The notes under the pieces: model-generated
Told to the model about the DNA's origin: nothing
Seen by the model: the letters and a program-made list of their open reading frames with translations, nothing else
The model's database searches: none
Shown: positions 1-8,600 of the stretch, in pieces
Position numbering within the stretch: position 1 is the first letter of the stretch
Layout: the number at the start of each line of letters is the position of its first letter
Made by a program: the position numbers and the translations under genes
Assembly (NCBI GenBank): GCA_946479505.1
Contig: CAMLGC010000009.1
Coordinates: 1 to 64,000 of the forward strand
DNA from: an uncultured Sphingomonadaceae bacterium
GTDB lineage: Bacteria > Pseudomonadota > Alphaproteobacteria > Sphingomonadales > Sphingomonadaceae
Reading direction: 5' to 3'
Length of the DNA stretch: 64,000 bases

Positions 1-8
1 GTCTTCAT
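1..8 (-). CDS. Possible start of a gene running off the left edge
   Basis: A minus-strand ATG-AAG start lies at the very edge and is preceded, in reading direction, by GGAG seven bases upstream. It follows the Flp pilin gene in the same direction with about 128 bases between them. In related bacteria the gene after a Flp pilin is often a prepilin peptidase or CpaB, but only two codons are visible, so no product can be assigned. Confidence 0.25.
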
Positions 9-136
9 GATCCGATCTCCAATGGTTCCAAAACGTTCAGTCACCCGGCTGAACCGGAGAGACCCGGACCAGCAGACAAGGGATTACGGACAGGAAGTTG
101 AGAATTTCTAAACGTGAGATTCGGAGGCGGTGCGCG

Positions 137-313
137 TCAACTGCCAGCCGAATCGACCTTGTTGCCGACGGCGTCCCACATGTTCGTCGTGACGCCCGCG
201 AGCTGGGTGAAGGCGGCGATCATTGCGAGCACGATCAGTGCGCACAGGAAGCCATACTCGACGGCGGCGCCGCCCTTGAGGTTGCGATACAGCTTGCGAG
301 CGAGGTCCAGCAT
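137..313 (-). CDS. Flp family type IVb pilin, 58 aa
   Basis: This is a small pilin subunit of the tight-adherence (Tad/Flp) pilus. The translation starts MLDLARKLYRNLKGGAAVEY, then continues with a hydrophobic segment of about 20 residues (GFLCALIVLAMIAAF). The G/A-A-x-x-E-Y signature is the Flp pilin motif: a glutamate and tyrosine just after the prepilin cleavage region, followed by the membrane and assembly helix. The length of 58 codons is normal for the family. Expected processing is by a TadV/CpaA-type peptidase, which is not in the window. The rest of the pilus locus probably lies to the left. The gene is read away from mutT. Identification rests on the motif and the hydrophobic helix. 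Confidence 0.85.
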   Translation of the reverse strand: MLDLARKLYRNLKGGAAVEYGFLCALIVLAMIAAFTQLAGVTTNMWDAVGNKVDSAGS

Positions 314-367
314 CGCGATCCCGTGTTCAACGACGTCGTATCGTGCCTAGCGAGAGAGGGTTAACCA

Positions 368-799
368 ATGGATAAAGCCCTGCCGATCGGCGGCGACGCA
401 ATGCTCGTGGTGGCCGCGGCGCTGATCGATTCGTCGCAGCGCGTGCTCGTTCAGCAGCGGGCGCAGGATCGGGCGATGGCGGGGCTGTGGGAGTTTCCGG
501 GCGGCAAGGTGGAAGCGGGGGAGCATCCCCGTGCCGCGCTGGCGCGCGAGCTCGACGAAGAGCTGGGCATTGCCGTGGCCGAAGATGCGCTTACGCACGT
601 GGGCTTCTCGGCAACGGCGCATGGCGAGCGCGCGCTCGTGCTTCTGCTTTTCGGCTGCCGCACATGGGCGGGCGAGCCCCGGGCGCTCGACGCGGCGGCG
701 TTGCGCTGGTGCGAGCTTGCCGACCTGAGCCGGCTCGCGATGCCGCCGGCCGATCTTCCCCTGATCGACCAGCTCGCGCGCTGGCTCAGCGCGGCCTGA
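368..799 (+). CDS. mutT: MutT-type Nudix hydrolase (8-oxo-dGTP diphosphatase)
   Basis: This 143-residue protein has a complete Nudix box at about residues 46-67, matching G-x5-E-x7-R-E-x-x-E-E-x-G, with the metal-binding cluster R60-E61 and E64-E65. MutT enzymes hydrolyse oxidised purine triphosphates such as 8-oxo-dGTP to the monophosphate and so prevent AT-to-CG transversions. The length and the FPGGK entry into the box fit MutT proper rather than larger Nudix families. The ATG is preceded by an AGAGGG run. An in-frame ATG at residue 12 is an alternative start. The 3' end overlaps the convergent methyltransferase gene by 14 bases. Substrate is inferred from family membership. Confidence 0.85.
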   Translation: MDKALPIGGDAMLVVAAALIDSSQRVLVQQRAQDRAMAGLWEFPGGKVEAGEHPRAALARELDEELGIAVAEDALTHVGFSATAHGERALVLLLFGCRTWAGEPRALDAAALRWCELADLSRLAMPPADLPLIDQLARWLSAA

Positions 800-1619
800 G
801 CGCGTCCGCGAGCGACGCGGTGCCGCTGCCGCGCCGGGCGGGCTGCGGCTGAGAAGGGGCGGGTGCCCAGCCGGTCACGGTGACGATGTCGAAGCGCTCG
901 GCGGTGCGGCCGTCGGCGTCGGCGCGCGCGGCAAAAAGCTCGGCGGCGCGGGCAAGCGCCTGGCGGCGTAGCGGCGGCGGATCGGCAAGCAGGCTGGTCG
1001 CCGCCATCCCGCGCAGATCGCGCAACAGCCCGAACAGGTCGCGATAGCGGACGGTCAGCGTCTCGACATCGGCAACGGGCAGGGCAAAACCGGCCCGGAC
1101 CATCAGGTCGCCCGCCGCCCGGACATCGATCCGCGGATGCGTGCGCGCCGCCGGGCGATCGGCCTCCGCCTCGAGCAGCACCGACCGCAGCGTCGCCAGG
1201 CTGTCGCCGCCGAGGAATGCGCCGAGGAACAGCCCATCGGGGCGCAAGGCGCGCCGGGCGAGCACGAGCGCGCCGGGCACGTCGTTGACGCTGTCGAGGA
1301 CGCCGGCTGAGACGACGAGATCGACGCTCGCATCGGCGATCGGCGGGCGGTCCTCATCCGCCTGGACGCCACCCGCGGCGCGGGCGAAGACACGGCCGGC
1401 ATCGATCCGTGCGATTCGCGCGGGATAGGGCAGCGTGAAGCTGCCGTCGAAACAGCCGAGATCGAGCACGTCGCCGAAGCGCCGCTTCACCGACCCGAGG
1501 CGCTCGACAATGCCATCGAGCATCTCGGCACGCAGGAAATCGTGCCGGTCGAAATCCGCCGCGGCGCGGTCGCGGTGGCGGCGGCGGCGGCGGCGATCGA
1601 AGATGTCGGGATTGTCCAC
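786..1619 (-). CDS. BioC-like SAM-dependent methyltransferase
   Basis: This 277-residue class I methyltransferase has SAM-binding motif I as VLDLGCFDGSF near residue 50. Later motifs include SVDLVVSAGVLDSVNDVPGA and a LARRALRPDGLFLGAFLGGD stretch typical of the BioC/NDUFAF5 group. BioC methylates malonyl-ACP in biotin synthesis, whereas mitochondrial NDUFAF5 hydroxylates a complex I subunit. The sequence alone does not choose between them. The open frame extends far upstream but has no support there; the start taken is GTG at 1617-1619, which gives a 42-base divergent gap to comF. Sphingomonads commonly place such a gene beside comF and grxC. The N-terminus is arginine-rich. Confidence 0.75.
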   Translation of the reverse strand: MDNPDIFDRRRRRRHRDRAAADFDRHDFLRAEMLDGIVERLGSVKRRFGDVLDLGCFDGSFTLPYPARIARIDAGRVFARAAGGVQADEDRPPIADASVDLVVSAGVLDSVNDVPGALVLARRALRPDGLFLGAFLGGDSLATLRSVLLEAEADRPAARTHPRIDVRAAGDLMVRAGFALPVADVETLTVRYRDLFGLLRDLRGMAATSLLADPPPLRRQALARAAELFAARADADGRTAERFDIVTVTGWAPAPSQPQPARRGSGTASLADALRPR

Positions 1620-1661
1620 GGCGGCGCTTGTGCCGGGTGCGTGGTTTGGCGACAAGAGGAT

Positions 1662-2396
1662 ATGCGGGGAATAGCGGCGGCAACGGGGCTGATCGCGCGG
1701 TGGGCGCTTCCGCCGCGCTGCCCCGGGTGCGGCGTGGTGGCCGACGCCGATCATCGCCTGTGCAGCGCCTGCTGGAGCGCGTTGCGTTTCCTCGGGCCGC
1801 CGTGGTGCGCGTCGTGCGGCGAGCCGTTCGACCTCGATCGCGGGGCCGATGCGCGCTGCGGCGCCTGCCTCGAGCGGCCGCCGCTCCACGATGGCGCGCG
1901 CGCGGCGGTTGCCTATGGCGAGATCGCGCGGCGCGTTGCCCTGCGGCTCAAATATGGCGGCCGCACCGCTTTTGCCCAAACCGTCGCGCGGCCGATGGCG
2001 CGGCTGCTGCCCGAGGGCGCCGAGCTGCTGGTGCCGGTGCCGCTTCATCGCGGGCGGCTGTGGTCGCGCGGGTTCAACCAGGCGGCGCTGATCGGGGCGG
2101 CGATTTCGCGGGCAGTTGGGGTGCCAGCCGACGCGATGCTGCTCGAGCGAACGCGCGCCACCCCGGTGCTGCGCGGCCTCGGCCCGCGTGAACGGGCCAA
2201 GGCGGTCGCGGGGGCGTTTCGCGTTACGGAGCGCGGCAAGGCGGCGGTGCGCGGCAAGAGCGTGGTGCTGATCGACGACATCCATACGAGCGGCGCGACC
2301 GCCGACGCGTGTACGCGCGTGCTGCGCAAAGCGGGCGCCGCGCGGGTTTCGGTGCTGTGCTGGGCGCGCGTGCTTTCGGGCGAAGCGCACGATTGA
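1662..2396 (+). CDS. comF: ComF family phosphoribosyltransferase-like protein
   Basis: The 244-residue protein opens with a cysteine-rich zinc-ribbon region (Cys pairs near residues 20/23, 34/37, 49/52 and 66/69). It ends with a type I phosphoribosyltransferase domain whose PRPP loop reads VVLIDDIHTSGAT. ComF proteins are linked to DNA uptake and single-strand DNA processing in competent bacteria, but most carriers are not shown to be competent. The ATG at 1662 lies just downstream of AGAGGAT. The gene is divergent from the methyltransferase and is followed by grxC 32 bases later, so the two are probably co-transcribed. The family call is firm; the biological role is inferred. Confidence 0.85.
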   Translation: MRGIAAATGLIARWALPPRCPGCGVVADADHRLCSACWSALRFLGPPWCASCGEPFDLDRGADARCGACLERPPLHDGARAAVAYGEIARRVALRLKYGGRTAFAQTVARPMARLLPEGAELLVPVPLHRGRLWSRGFNQAALIGAAISRAVGVPADAMLLERTRATPVLRGLGPRERAKAVAGAFRVTERGKAAVRGKSVVLIDDIHTSGATADACTRVLRKAGAARVSVLCWARVLSGEAHD

Positions 2397-2428
2397 CAAG
2401 CGTGCCGCCCGGCCACACCTCAAGCAAT

Positions 2429-2686
2429 ATGGCGACGATCGAAATCTACACCAAGGCATTTTGCGGCTATTGCTTCCGCGCCAAGCGGCTGCTCGACAGC
2501 AAGGGCGCGGCGTATCAGGAATACGACGTCACGATGGGGGGACCGAAGCGAGCCGAGATGATCGAGCGCGCACACGGCCGCACGACGGTGCCGCAGATCT
2601 TCATCGACGGCACGCATGTCGGCGGATCGGACGATCTCGCCGAGGCCGAGCGCGCGGGGAGGCTCGACGCGCTGCTCGGCCGATGA
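2429..2686 (+). CDS. grxC: Glutaredoxin 3 family protein
   Basis: This is an 85-residue thioredoxin-fold glutaredoxin. The dithiol active site is C12-G-Y-C15, a variant of the usual CPYC in which proline is replaced by glycine. The TVPQIFIDG cis-proline segment (about 53-61) and the GGSDDL glutathione-contact motif (about 65-70) are intact. It reduces protein disulfides and glutathione mixed disulfides using glutathione. The ATG at 2429 gives the normal GrxC length; the longer open frame upstream overlaps comF and is not credible. The stop overlaps the ATG of the amidase gene (ATGA), so translation is probably coupled. Confidence 0.92.
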   Translation: MATIEIYTKAFCGYCFRAKRLLDSKGAAYQEYDVTMGGPKRAEMIERAHGRTTVPQIFIDGTHVGGSDDLAEAERAGRLDALLGR

Positions 2687-3504
2687 AGCTTGCGCTGCTC
2701 CAGATGACGAGCGGAATCGATCCCGCCGCCAATGCCGAGACACTCGTCGACGCGGTTGCAGGAGCGGCTGAGGCGAAGGCCGCGATGCTGTTCACGCCGG
2801 AAATGTCGGGCCTGCTCGATCGGAATCGCGAACGCGCCGCAGCGCACATCGTCAGCGAGAGTGACGACCCGGTGCTTGCGGCAGTGCGCGCGGCGGCGGC
2901 AGCGCATCGGCTGTGGGTGCATCTCGGCTCGCTCGCGCTGCGGCGCCCCGACGGCAGGCTCGCCAATCGCGGATTCGTGATCGACGATGCGGGCACGATT
3001 CGTGCGCGCTACGACAAGCTCCATCTGTTCGACGTCGACCTGCCGACCGGCGAAAGCTGGCGCGAATCAGGGGCGTTCGTGGGCGGGAACGAGGCGGTGG
3101 CGGCGGAGACCCCCGTCGGGACGCTCGGCCTGTCGATCTGCTACGACCTGCGCTTTCCCGCGCTCTATCAGGCATTGAGCGCGGCGGGCGCGACCGTGCT
3201 GAGCGTGCCCGCCGCCTTCACGCGCCCGACGGGCGCGGCGCACTGGAACGTGCTGCTGCGGGCTCGCGCGATCGAATCGGCGGCCTTCGTCGTTGCAGCG
3301 GCGCAGACCGGGACGCACGAGGACGGGCGCAAAACCTACGGCCATTCGCTGGTGGTCGACCCCTGGGGCGAGGTGTTGCTCGACATGGGCGAGGAGACGG
3401 GGCTCGGATTCGCCGAGATCGATCCGGCCGTGCTCGATGCGGCGCGCGCGCGCATTCCTGTCATCGGGCACCGCCGCGTCATTCCCGAGGTGCGGCGGGC
3501 ATGA
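2683..3504 (+). CDS. Carbon-nitrogen hydrolase (Nit1/deaminated-glutathione amidase type)
   Basis: This 273-residue member of the nitrilase superfamily has the complete catalytic triad: E40 (FTPEMSG), K112 (RYDKLHLFD) and C153 (SICYDLRFP). The spacing and the YDLRFP sequence fit the Nit1-like branch, whose characterised members hydrolyse deaminated glutathione, a side product of aminotransferases acting on glutathione. Location directly behind a glutaredoxin gene, with overlapping ATGA codons, is consistent with a glutathione-related repair role, though that is inference. The next gene, DUF1178, overlaps its stop in the same way. The protein is cytosolic, with no signal peptide. Confidence 0.85.
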   Translation: MKLALLQMTSGIDPAANAETLVDAVAGAAEAKAAMLFTPEMSGLLDRNRERAAAHIVSESDDPVLAAVRAAAAAHRLWVHLGSLALRRPDGRLANRGFVIDDAGTIRARYDKLHLFDVDLPTGESWRESGAFVGGNEAVAAETPVGTLGLSICYDLRFPALYQALSAAGATVLSVPAAFTRPTGAAHWNVLLRARAIESAAFVVAAAQTGTHEDGRKTYGHSLVVDPWGEVLLDMGEETGLGFAEIDPAVLDAARARIPVIGHRRVIPEVRRA

Positions 3505-3932
3505 TCGTTTACGATCTTCGCTGCGGCGGCGGGCATGTCTTCGAGGCGTGGTTCGGCTCGTCGGCCGATTATGACGACCAGCGCAAGCGCGGCCTGCTTT
3601 CCTGCCCGATCTGCGGCGACGCGGCGGTCGGCAAGGCGGTGATGGCGCCCAACGTCGGGTCGAAGGGCAATCGCTGCGATTCCCATGCACCGCCCGCCAA
3701 GGTGAAGGCCGCGCTCGCGGCACTCGCCGAGGCACAGGGCAAGGCGCTCGAACGGTCGGAATGGGTGGGCCCTTCCTTCGCCAGACGCGCACGGGCGATG
3801 CACGAGGGCGACGAGGCGCATGCGACGATTCACGGCCAGGTGACTCCCGACGAAGCCAAGGCGCTGCTGGACGAGGGCGTGCCGGTCGCGCCGCTTCCGC
3901 TTCCGGTGGTGCCCCCGATCGCACGCAATTGA
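3501..3932 (+). CDS. DUF1178 family protein
   Basis: This is a 143-residue protein of a family that is common in alphaproteobacteria and has no established function. It begins MIVYDLRCGGGHVFEAWFGS and carries an SCPICGD motif near residue 36. Together with the first cysteine this suggests a small zinc ribbon resembling the regulatory protein FmdB type. The C-terminal half contains a charged HATIHGQVTPDEAKALLDEG segment shared by the family. The ATG overlaps the amidase stop, so grxC, the amidase and DUF1178 form a tightly coupled set. The tRNA-Arg gene begins 36 bases after the stop and could be read through from the same transcript. Confidence 0.85.
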   Translation: MIVYDLRCGGGHVFEAWFGSSADYDDQRKRGLLSCPICGDAAVGKAVMAPNVGSKGNRCDSHAPPAKVKAALAALAEAQGKALERSEWVGPSFARRARAMHEGDEAHATIHGQVTPDEAKALLDEGVPVAPLPLPVVPPIARN

Positions 3933-3968
3933 CCGCGCCTGCCCCCGTGGCTACCAGACACGCCCGGC

Positions 3969-4045
3969 GCCCCCGTAGCTCAGCAGGATAGAGCGACGGT
4001 TTCCTAAACCGCAGGCCGGAGGTTCGAATCCTCTCGGGGGCACCA
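3969..4045 (+). tRNA. tRNA-Arg, anticodon CCT
   Basis: A cloverleaf can be drawn. The seven-base acceptor stem GCCCCCG pairs perfectly with CGGGGGC. The D arm is GCTC...GAGC, the anticodon loop is TTCCTAA (anticodon CCT, reading AGG), and the T arm contains GGTTCGAATCC. The 3' CCA is encoded at 4043-4045. The outermost anticodon-stem pair is an A-C mismatch and the other four pairs are canonical. AGG is a rare codon in a GC-rich genome like this, so one gene for this tRNA is expected. Confidence 0.95.
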
Positions 4046-4057
4046 GCATCCCGCGCG

Positions 4058-4639
4058 CTAGTCGATCGTCGGGATCAAAATGCCGTTGACGACGTGCATC
4101 ATGCCGTTTGCGTCGCGGATGTCGCCGGTTTCGACATAGCTCTTGTTGCCATGGATATCGGCGAGCGCGACGATGTCGTCGATGAGCGTGGCGGTGAGCG
4201 GTTCGCCTTCGAGCGTGGTGAGCGTCGCGGTGCCGTTGCCGGCGGCGATCCGAGCCTTCAGATCCGCCATCGTCAGCCGGCCGGGGACGACATGGTAATC
4301 GACGAGCTTGGCAAGCGCCGCCCTGTTTTCGGGCAGAAGCAGCGCGTCGAGGTTTCCGGGCGCGAGTCGGGCGAAGGCTTCGTCGGTCGGCGCGAAAACG
4401 GTGAAGGGGCCAGGCGCAGCGAGCGCCTCGTCGAGCCCGGCGGCGTGGATCGCTCGCGCGAAGGTGGCGAGCGGCGGCGCGGCGCGCACGTTATCCACCG
4501 CCGTCCACGTCTCGACCATCGCGACACCGTCGACGCTGGGGTTCGGCGACGGGGCGGGGTGCTGGGGCAGCGGCGCGGACGCGCAGCCTGCGAGCGCGAG
4601 CGCGAGAGCGATGGCGACGAAGAGAGGCGGCCGGAACAT
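4058..4639 (-). CDS. Fasciclin-domain lipoprotein
   Basis: This is a 193-residue exported protein. The N-terminus is a lipoprotein signal (hydrophobic run ending LALAGC, so Cys19 is the likely lipidated residue), followed by a proline-rich linker. One fasciclin (FAS1) domain then spans about residues 50-190. Its hallmarks are visible: GPFTVFAPTDEAFARL (the H1 motif), a YHVVPG element and a C-terminal NGMMHVVNGILIPTID (the H2 motif with the final strand). FAS1 domains mediate adhesion or matrix interactions, but bacterial copies are mostly uncharacterised. The gene faces tRNA-Arg and follows oxyR in the same direction after a gap of about 55 bases. Confidence 0.88.
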   Translation of the reverse strand: MFRPPLFVAIALALALAGCASAPLPQHPAPSPNPSVDGVAMVETWTAVDNVRAAPPLATFARAIHAAGLDEALAAPGPFTVFAPTDEAFARLAPGNLDALLLPENRAALAKLVDYHVVPGRLTMADLKARIAAGNGTATLTTLEGEPLTATLIDDIVALADIHGNKSYVETGDIRDANGMMHVVNGILIPTID

Positions 4640-4694
4640 TGCTATTCTCAGTGGAGGCGTGGCGGCTTCTCCGCAACCCCCGCAAGCCGGTAGG

Positions 4695-5591
4695 TCAGCG
4701 TGCCTGCGCGAGGACGTCTGCGAGGAGGTGAAAATCCTTTTCGCGTGGGGAAGCGCGACGCCAGACGAGAGCGATCGTGCGCGCGGGGTGTTCGGCGGCG
4801 AGCGGGCGGGCGGTGACGCGCGTGTGATCGAGAATGCCTGCGTCGATCGCCATTTCGGGCAGCATCGTGACGCCAAGCCCGTTGTCGACCATCTGGACGA
4901 TCGTGTGGAGCGAGGTGCCGAGCATCGTCGCCTCGGCGCGCAGCTCGGGCCGGTTGCACGCCGCGAGCGCGTGGTCCTTGAGGCAATGGCCGTCCTCAAG
5001 CAGCAGCAGCCGGCGCTCGTCGATTTCGTCGGCGCCGATCGTCGGCGGGGGCGAGCTCTCACCTTCCGGAAAGGCAACGAACAGCCGATCGTCGAACAAA
5101 GGCCGCGAGGCGACCTCGCCGCAGGCATAGGGAAGCGCAAGGAGCACGCAATCGGTGCGGCCGTTGTTGAGCCCCTCGCATGCGGCTGCGCTGGGCTCCT
5201 CGCGGAGGAACAGCTTGAGATCGGGATAGTCGCGGCGGAGCCGCGGCAGGATGCGCGGCAGCATGAACGGCGCGATCGTCGGGATCACGCTCATCCGCAT
5301 TTCGCCCGACAACGGCCGGCCGGCGGCGCGGGCGAGATCGCCCAGCTCTTCCGCTTCGCGGATCACGCGGCGCGCCTTGTCCGCAATCCGGTCGCCGAGC
5401 GGGGTGAAGCGGACGACGCGGCGGGTACGTTCGACGAGGGTGATGCCGATCAGCGTCTCGAGTTCGCGAATGCCCGCAGACAGCGTCGATTGCGTGACGA
5501 AGCAGGCCTCCGCCGCGCGGCCGAAATGGCCGTGATCGCGCAGCGCCACGAGATATTGGAGCTGCTTGAGGGTGGGCAGGTAGGTGGTCAG
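4695..5591 (-). CDS. oxyR: OxyR-type LysR regulator, probable CTG start
   Basis: This is a hydrogen-peroxide-sensing LysR-family regulator. The N-terminal winged HTH has the OxyR form TYLPTLKQLQYLVALRDHGHF...FVTQSTLSAGI. The C-terminal domain holds two cysteines spaced nine apart in GHCLKDHALAAC (about C203 and C212), the same spacing as the peroxide-reactive pair C199/C208 of E. coli OxyR. No in-frame ATG, GTG or TTG lies between the upstream stop and the conserved TYLPTLKQL segment. The best start is CTG at 5589-5591, with GGAG seven bases upstream, giving 298 residues. The next GTG (5547-5549) would remove part of the first helix. A probable target, katG, lies at 42547. Confidence 0.88.
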   Translation of the reverse strand: MTTYLPTLKQLQYLVALRDHGHFGRAAEACFVTQSTLSAGIRELETLIGITLVERTRRVVRFTPLGDRIADKARRVIREAEELGDLARAAGRPLSGEMRMSVIPTIAPFMLPRILPRLRRDYPDLKLFLREEPSAAACEGLNNGRTDCVLLALPYACGEVASRPLFDDRLFVAFPEGESSPPPTIGADEIDERRLLLLEDGHCLKDHALAACNRPELRAEATMLGTSLHTIVQMVDNGLGVTMLPEMAIDAGILDHTRVTARPLAAEHPARTIALVWRRASPREKDFHLLADVLAQAR

Positions 5592-5666
5592 TGATCGTCT
5601 CCGTCGATGATCGGGCGATTATTAATCACATCTTCCTGCCGAACAATGATGCCGACCCGTGGCGGC

Positions 5667-8600
5667 TCATCCGATCGCCTTGGCGAGTCCCTTCGAGAGC
5701 TGGAGCGCCCCGTTCAACCGGCTCTTAGGATCGTTCCACGCGCGGGTGATGACGAGCTTGCTATCGGGGCGCAGCTTGGCGACGCCGTCAAGCCGCGCGA
5801 CATAGGCGAGCAGGCCCTCGATATTGGGCGGCTTGTCGTCGTGGAACGAGACGAGCGCGCCGCGCGCGCCGAGTTCGATCTTGGCGATGCACGCCTTCTT
5901 GGCATTGAGTTTGATCTCGATCAGCCGGATCAAATTCTCGGTCGGGTCGGGAAGCTTGCCGAACCGGTCGATGAGCTCGGCCGCGAACGCCTCCAGCCCG
6001 CGTTTGTCCTCGACCTCGTTGAGGCGGCGATAGAGCCCCATTCGGAGGTCGAGATCGGGCACGTACTCCTCTGGGATGAGGATCGGCGCATCGACGGTGA
6101 TCTGCGGCGAGAAATCGCGAGGCCGTTCGAGCCTGCCGCCCGCCTTGGCCTCGAGGATCGCCTCTTCGAGCATCGACTGATAGAGTTCGTAGCCGACCTC
6201 CTTGATGTGCCCCGATTGCTCGTCGCCCAGCAGATTGCCCGCGCCGCGGATGTCGAGATCGTGGCTCGCGAGCTGGAACCCCGCGCCCAGGCTGTCGAGA
6301 TCGGACAGCACCTTGAGGCGCTTCTCGGCCGCCTCGGTCATCACCCGCTCGGGTGCGGTGGTGAGATAGGCGTAGGCGCGCGTCTTGGCACGGCCGACGC
6401 GGCCGCGAAGCTGATAGAGCTGCGCCATGCCGAAGCGGTCCGCGCGGTTGATGATCATCGTGTTGGCGCTGGGAATGTCGAGCCCGCTTTCGACGATGGT
6501 GGTCGAGACGAGCACCTCGTACCGTTTGTCGTAAAAGGCGGACATGCGCTCCTCGACCTGGCTTGGCGCCATCTGGCCGTGCGCGACGACGTAGCGGACC
6601 TCGGGCACCTGTTCGCGCAGGAATTCCTCGATATCGGGCAGGTCGGCGACGCGCGGGGTGACGATGAAGCTCTGCCCGCCGCGATAATGCTCGCGCAGCA
6701 GGGCCTCGCGGATCACCACCGGATCCCACGGCATGACGTAGGTGCGCACCGCGAGGCGATCGACCGGCGGGGTCTGGATCACCGATAGTTCGCGCAGGCC
6801 TGACATCGCCATCTGGAGCGTGCGCGGGATGGGGGTCGCGGTGAGCGTAAGGACATGGACGTCGTTCTTGAGCGCCTTGAGGCGCTCCTTGTGGGTGACG
6901 CCGAAGCGCTGCTCCTCGTCGACCACGACCAGGCCGAGTCGCTTGAACTCGACCGACTTGGCGAGCACCGCGTGCGTGCCGACGACAATATCCATTGTAC
7001 CGTCGGCGAGCCCGTCGCGCGTTACCTTCGCCTCGCTCGCCGACACCAGCCGCGAAAGGCGGCCGATTTTTAACGGGAAACCTTCAAAACGGCTCACAAA
7101 GTTCTGATAATGCTGGCGCGCGAGCAAGGTCGTGGGGCAGACGACCGCAACCTGCATCCCTGCCATTGCAGCGACGAAGGCGGCACGCAGCGCGACCTCG
7201 GTTTTGCCGAAGCCGACATCGCCGACGATCAGCCGGTCCATCGGCCTGCCCGCGCCGAGATCGCCGAGCACATCGTCGATCGCACGGTCCTGGTCGTCGG
7301 TTTCGGCGAAGGGAAAACGGTCGACGAAGGTGGCGTAGCCTTGTGCGTCGGGTTCGGCGGTCTCGCCGGGGCGTAGCGCGCGCTCGGCGGCGATCGCGAT
7401 CAGCTCGCCCGCAATCTCGCGGATGCGTTCCTTCATGCGGCTCTTGCGCCGCTGCCATGCCTCACCGCCGAGCCGGTCGAGGCTCGCGCCTTCTTCGCTC
7501 GAGCCGTAGCGGCTGAGCACTTCGAGATTCTCGACCGGGACGTAGAGCTTGTCGCCGCCGGCATATTCGAGCGCGACGCAATCGTGCGGGCTTGCGCCGA
7601 CGGGAATAGAGGTCAGCCCGTCGTAGCGGCCGATGCCGTGATCGACATGGACGACGAGATCCCCCGGCGAGAGTGTCGCGAGTTCGGCCAGGAAGGCATC
7701 GGCCGATTTGCGACGTTTGGCGCGGCGTACGAGGCGGTCGCCGAGCATGTCCTGCTCGGTGAGGAGGGCGACGTCGGGGGTGGTGAAGCCGTGATCGAGC
7801 GGAAGGACGATGAGAGCGACGTGCGTGTCGGCCTTGCCCAGCGCTTCCTGCCAGGTTTCCGTCTGCCGCGCATGCTTGAGCCCATGATCGCCGAGCAGCC
7901 CCGCCAGCCGTTCGCGTGCCCCGATCGAATAGCTCGCTAGAATTGTTTTCGTGCTACTTTTCCGTAGTTTGTCGATGTGCTTGACGACGGCGTCGTAGAT
8001 ATTCGCGCCGCTCGCGCGCTCGGGCGTGAAGTCGCGGGCGCCGTCGACGCCGAAGTCGAGCACGGTCGCGCTTTCGGGCTCGTGGAAGGGCGTCGCGAGA
8101 TGTGCCGGCGCCGCGATGATGTGTTCGGCCATCTCTTCGGCGGTGAGGTAGAGCGCGTCGACGGGAAGCGGTCGATAGCTGCCGGGATTGCTCGATTGGG
8201 CGCGCTCGCGATTGGCGTAGTAATCGGCGATCGCCTCCAGTCGCGCCTCGGTCGCCGCGGGCACGCCGATGTCGCGGACGACGACCGTGCCCGTGTCGAG
8301 ATGGTCGAACAAGGTCGCCATTTTGTCCTCGAACAGCGGCAGCCAATGCTCCATGCCCTGGAGGCGGCGGCCTTCGGAGATCGCCTGATAGAGCGGATCG
8401 CCCGTGGCGGTCGCACCAAAGCGCTCGCGATAGCGGCTGCGGAAGCGCTTGACGCTATCGTCGTCGAGCAGCGCCTCGGATGCGGGGAGAAGGGTGAAGC
8501 CGTCGACGCGGCCGGTGGTGCGCTGATCCGCGGGATCGAAGGTGCGCACGCTTTCGATCTCGTCGCCGAAGAAATCAAGCCGGAGCGCCTGTTCCTCTCC

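Noticed and set aside
1620..2459. An N-terminal extension of the methyltransferase frame upstream to 2459
   Set aside because: It lies antisense to comF, is low-complexity arginine-rich, and the methyltransferase domain begins cleanly after the GTG at 1617-1619.
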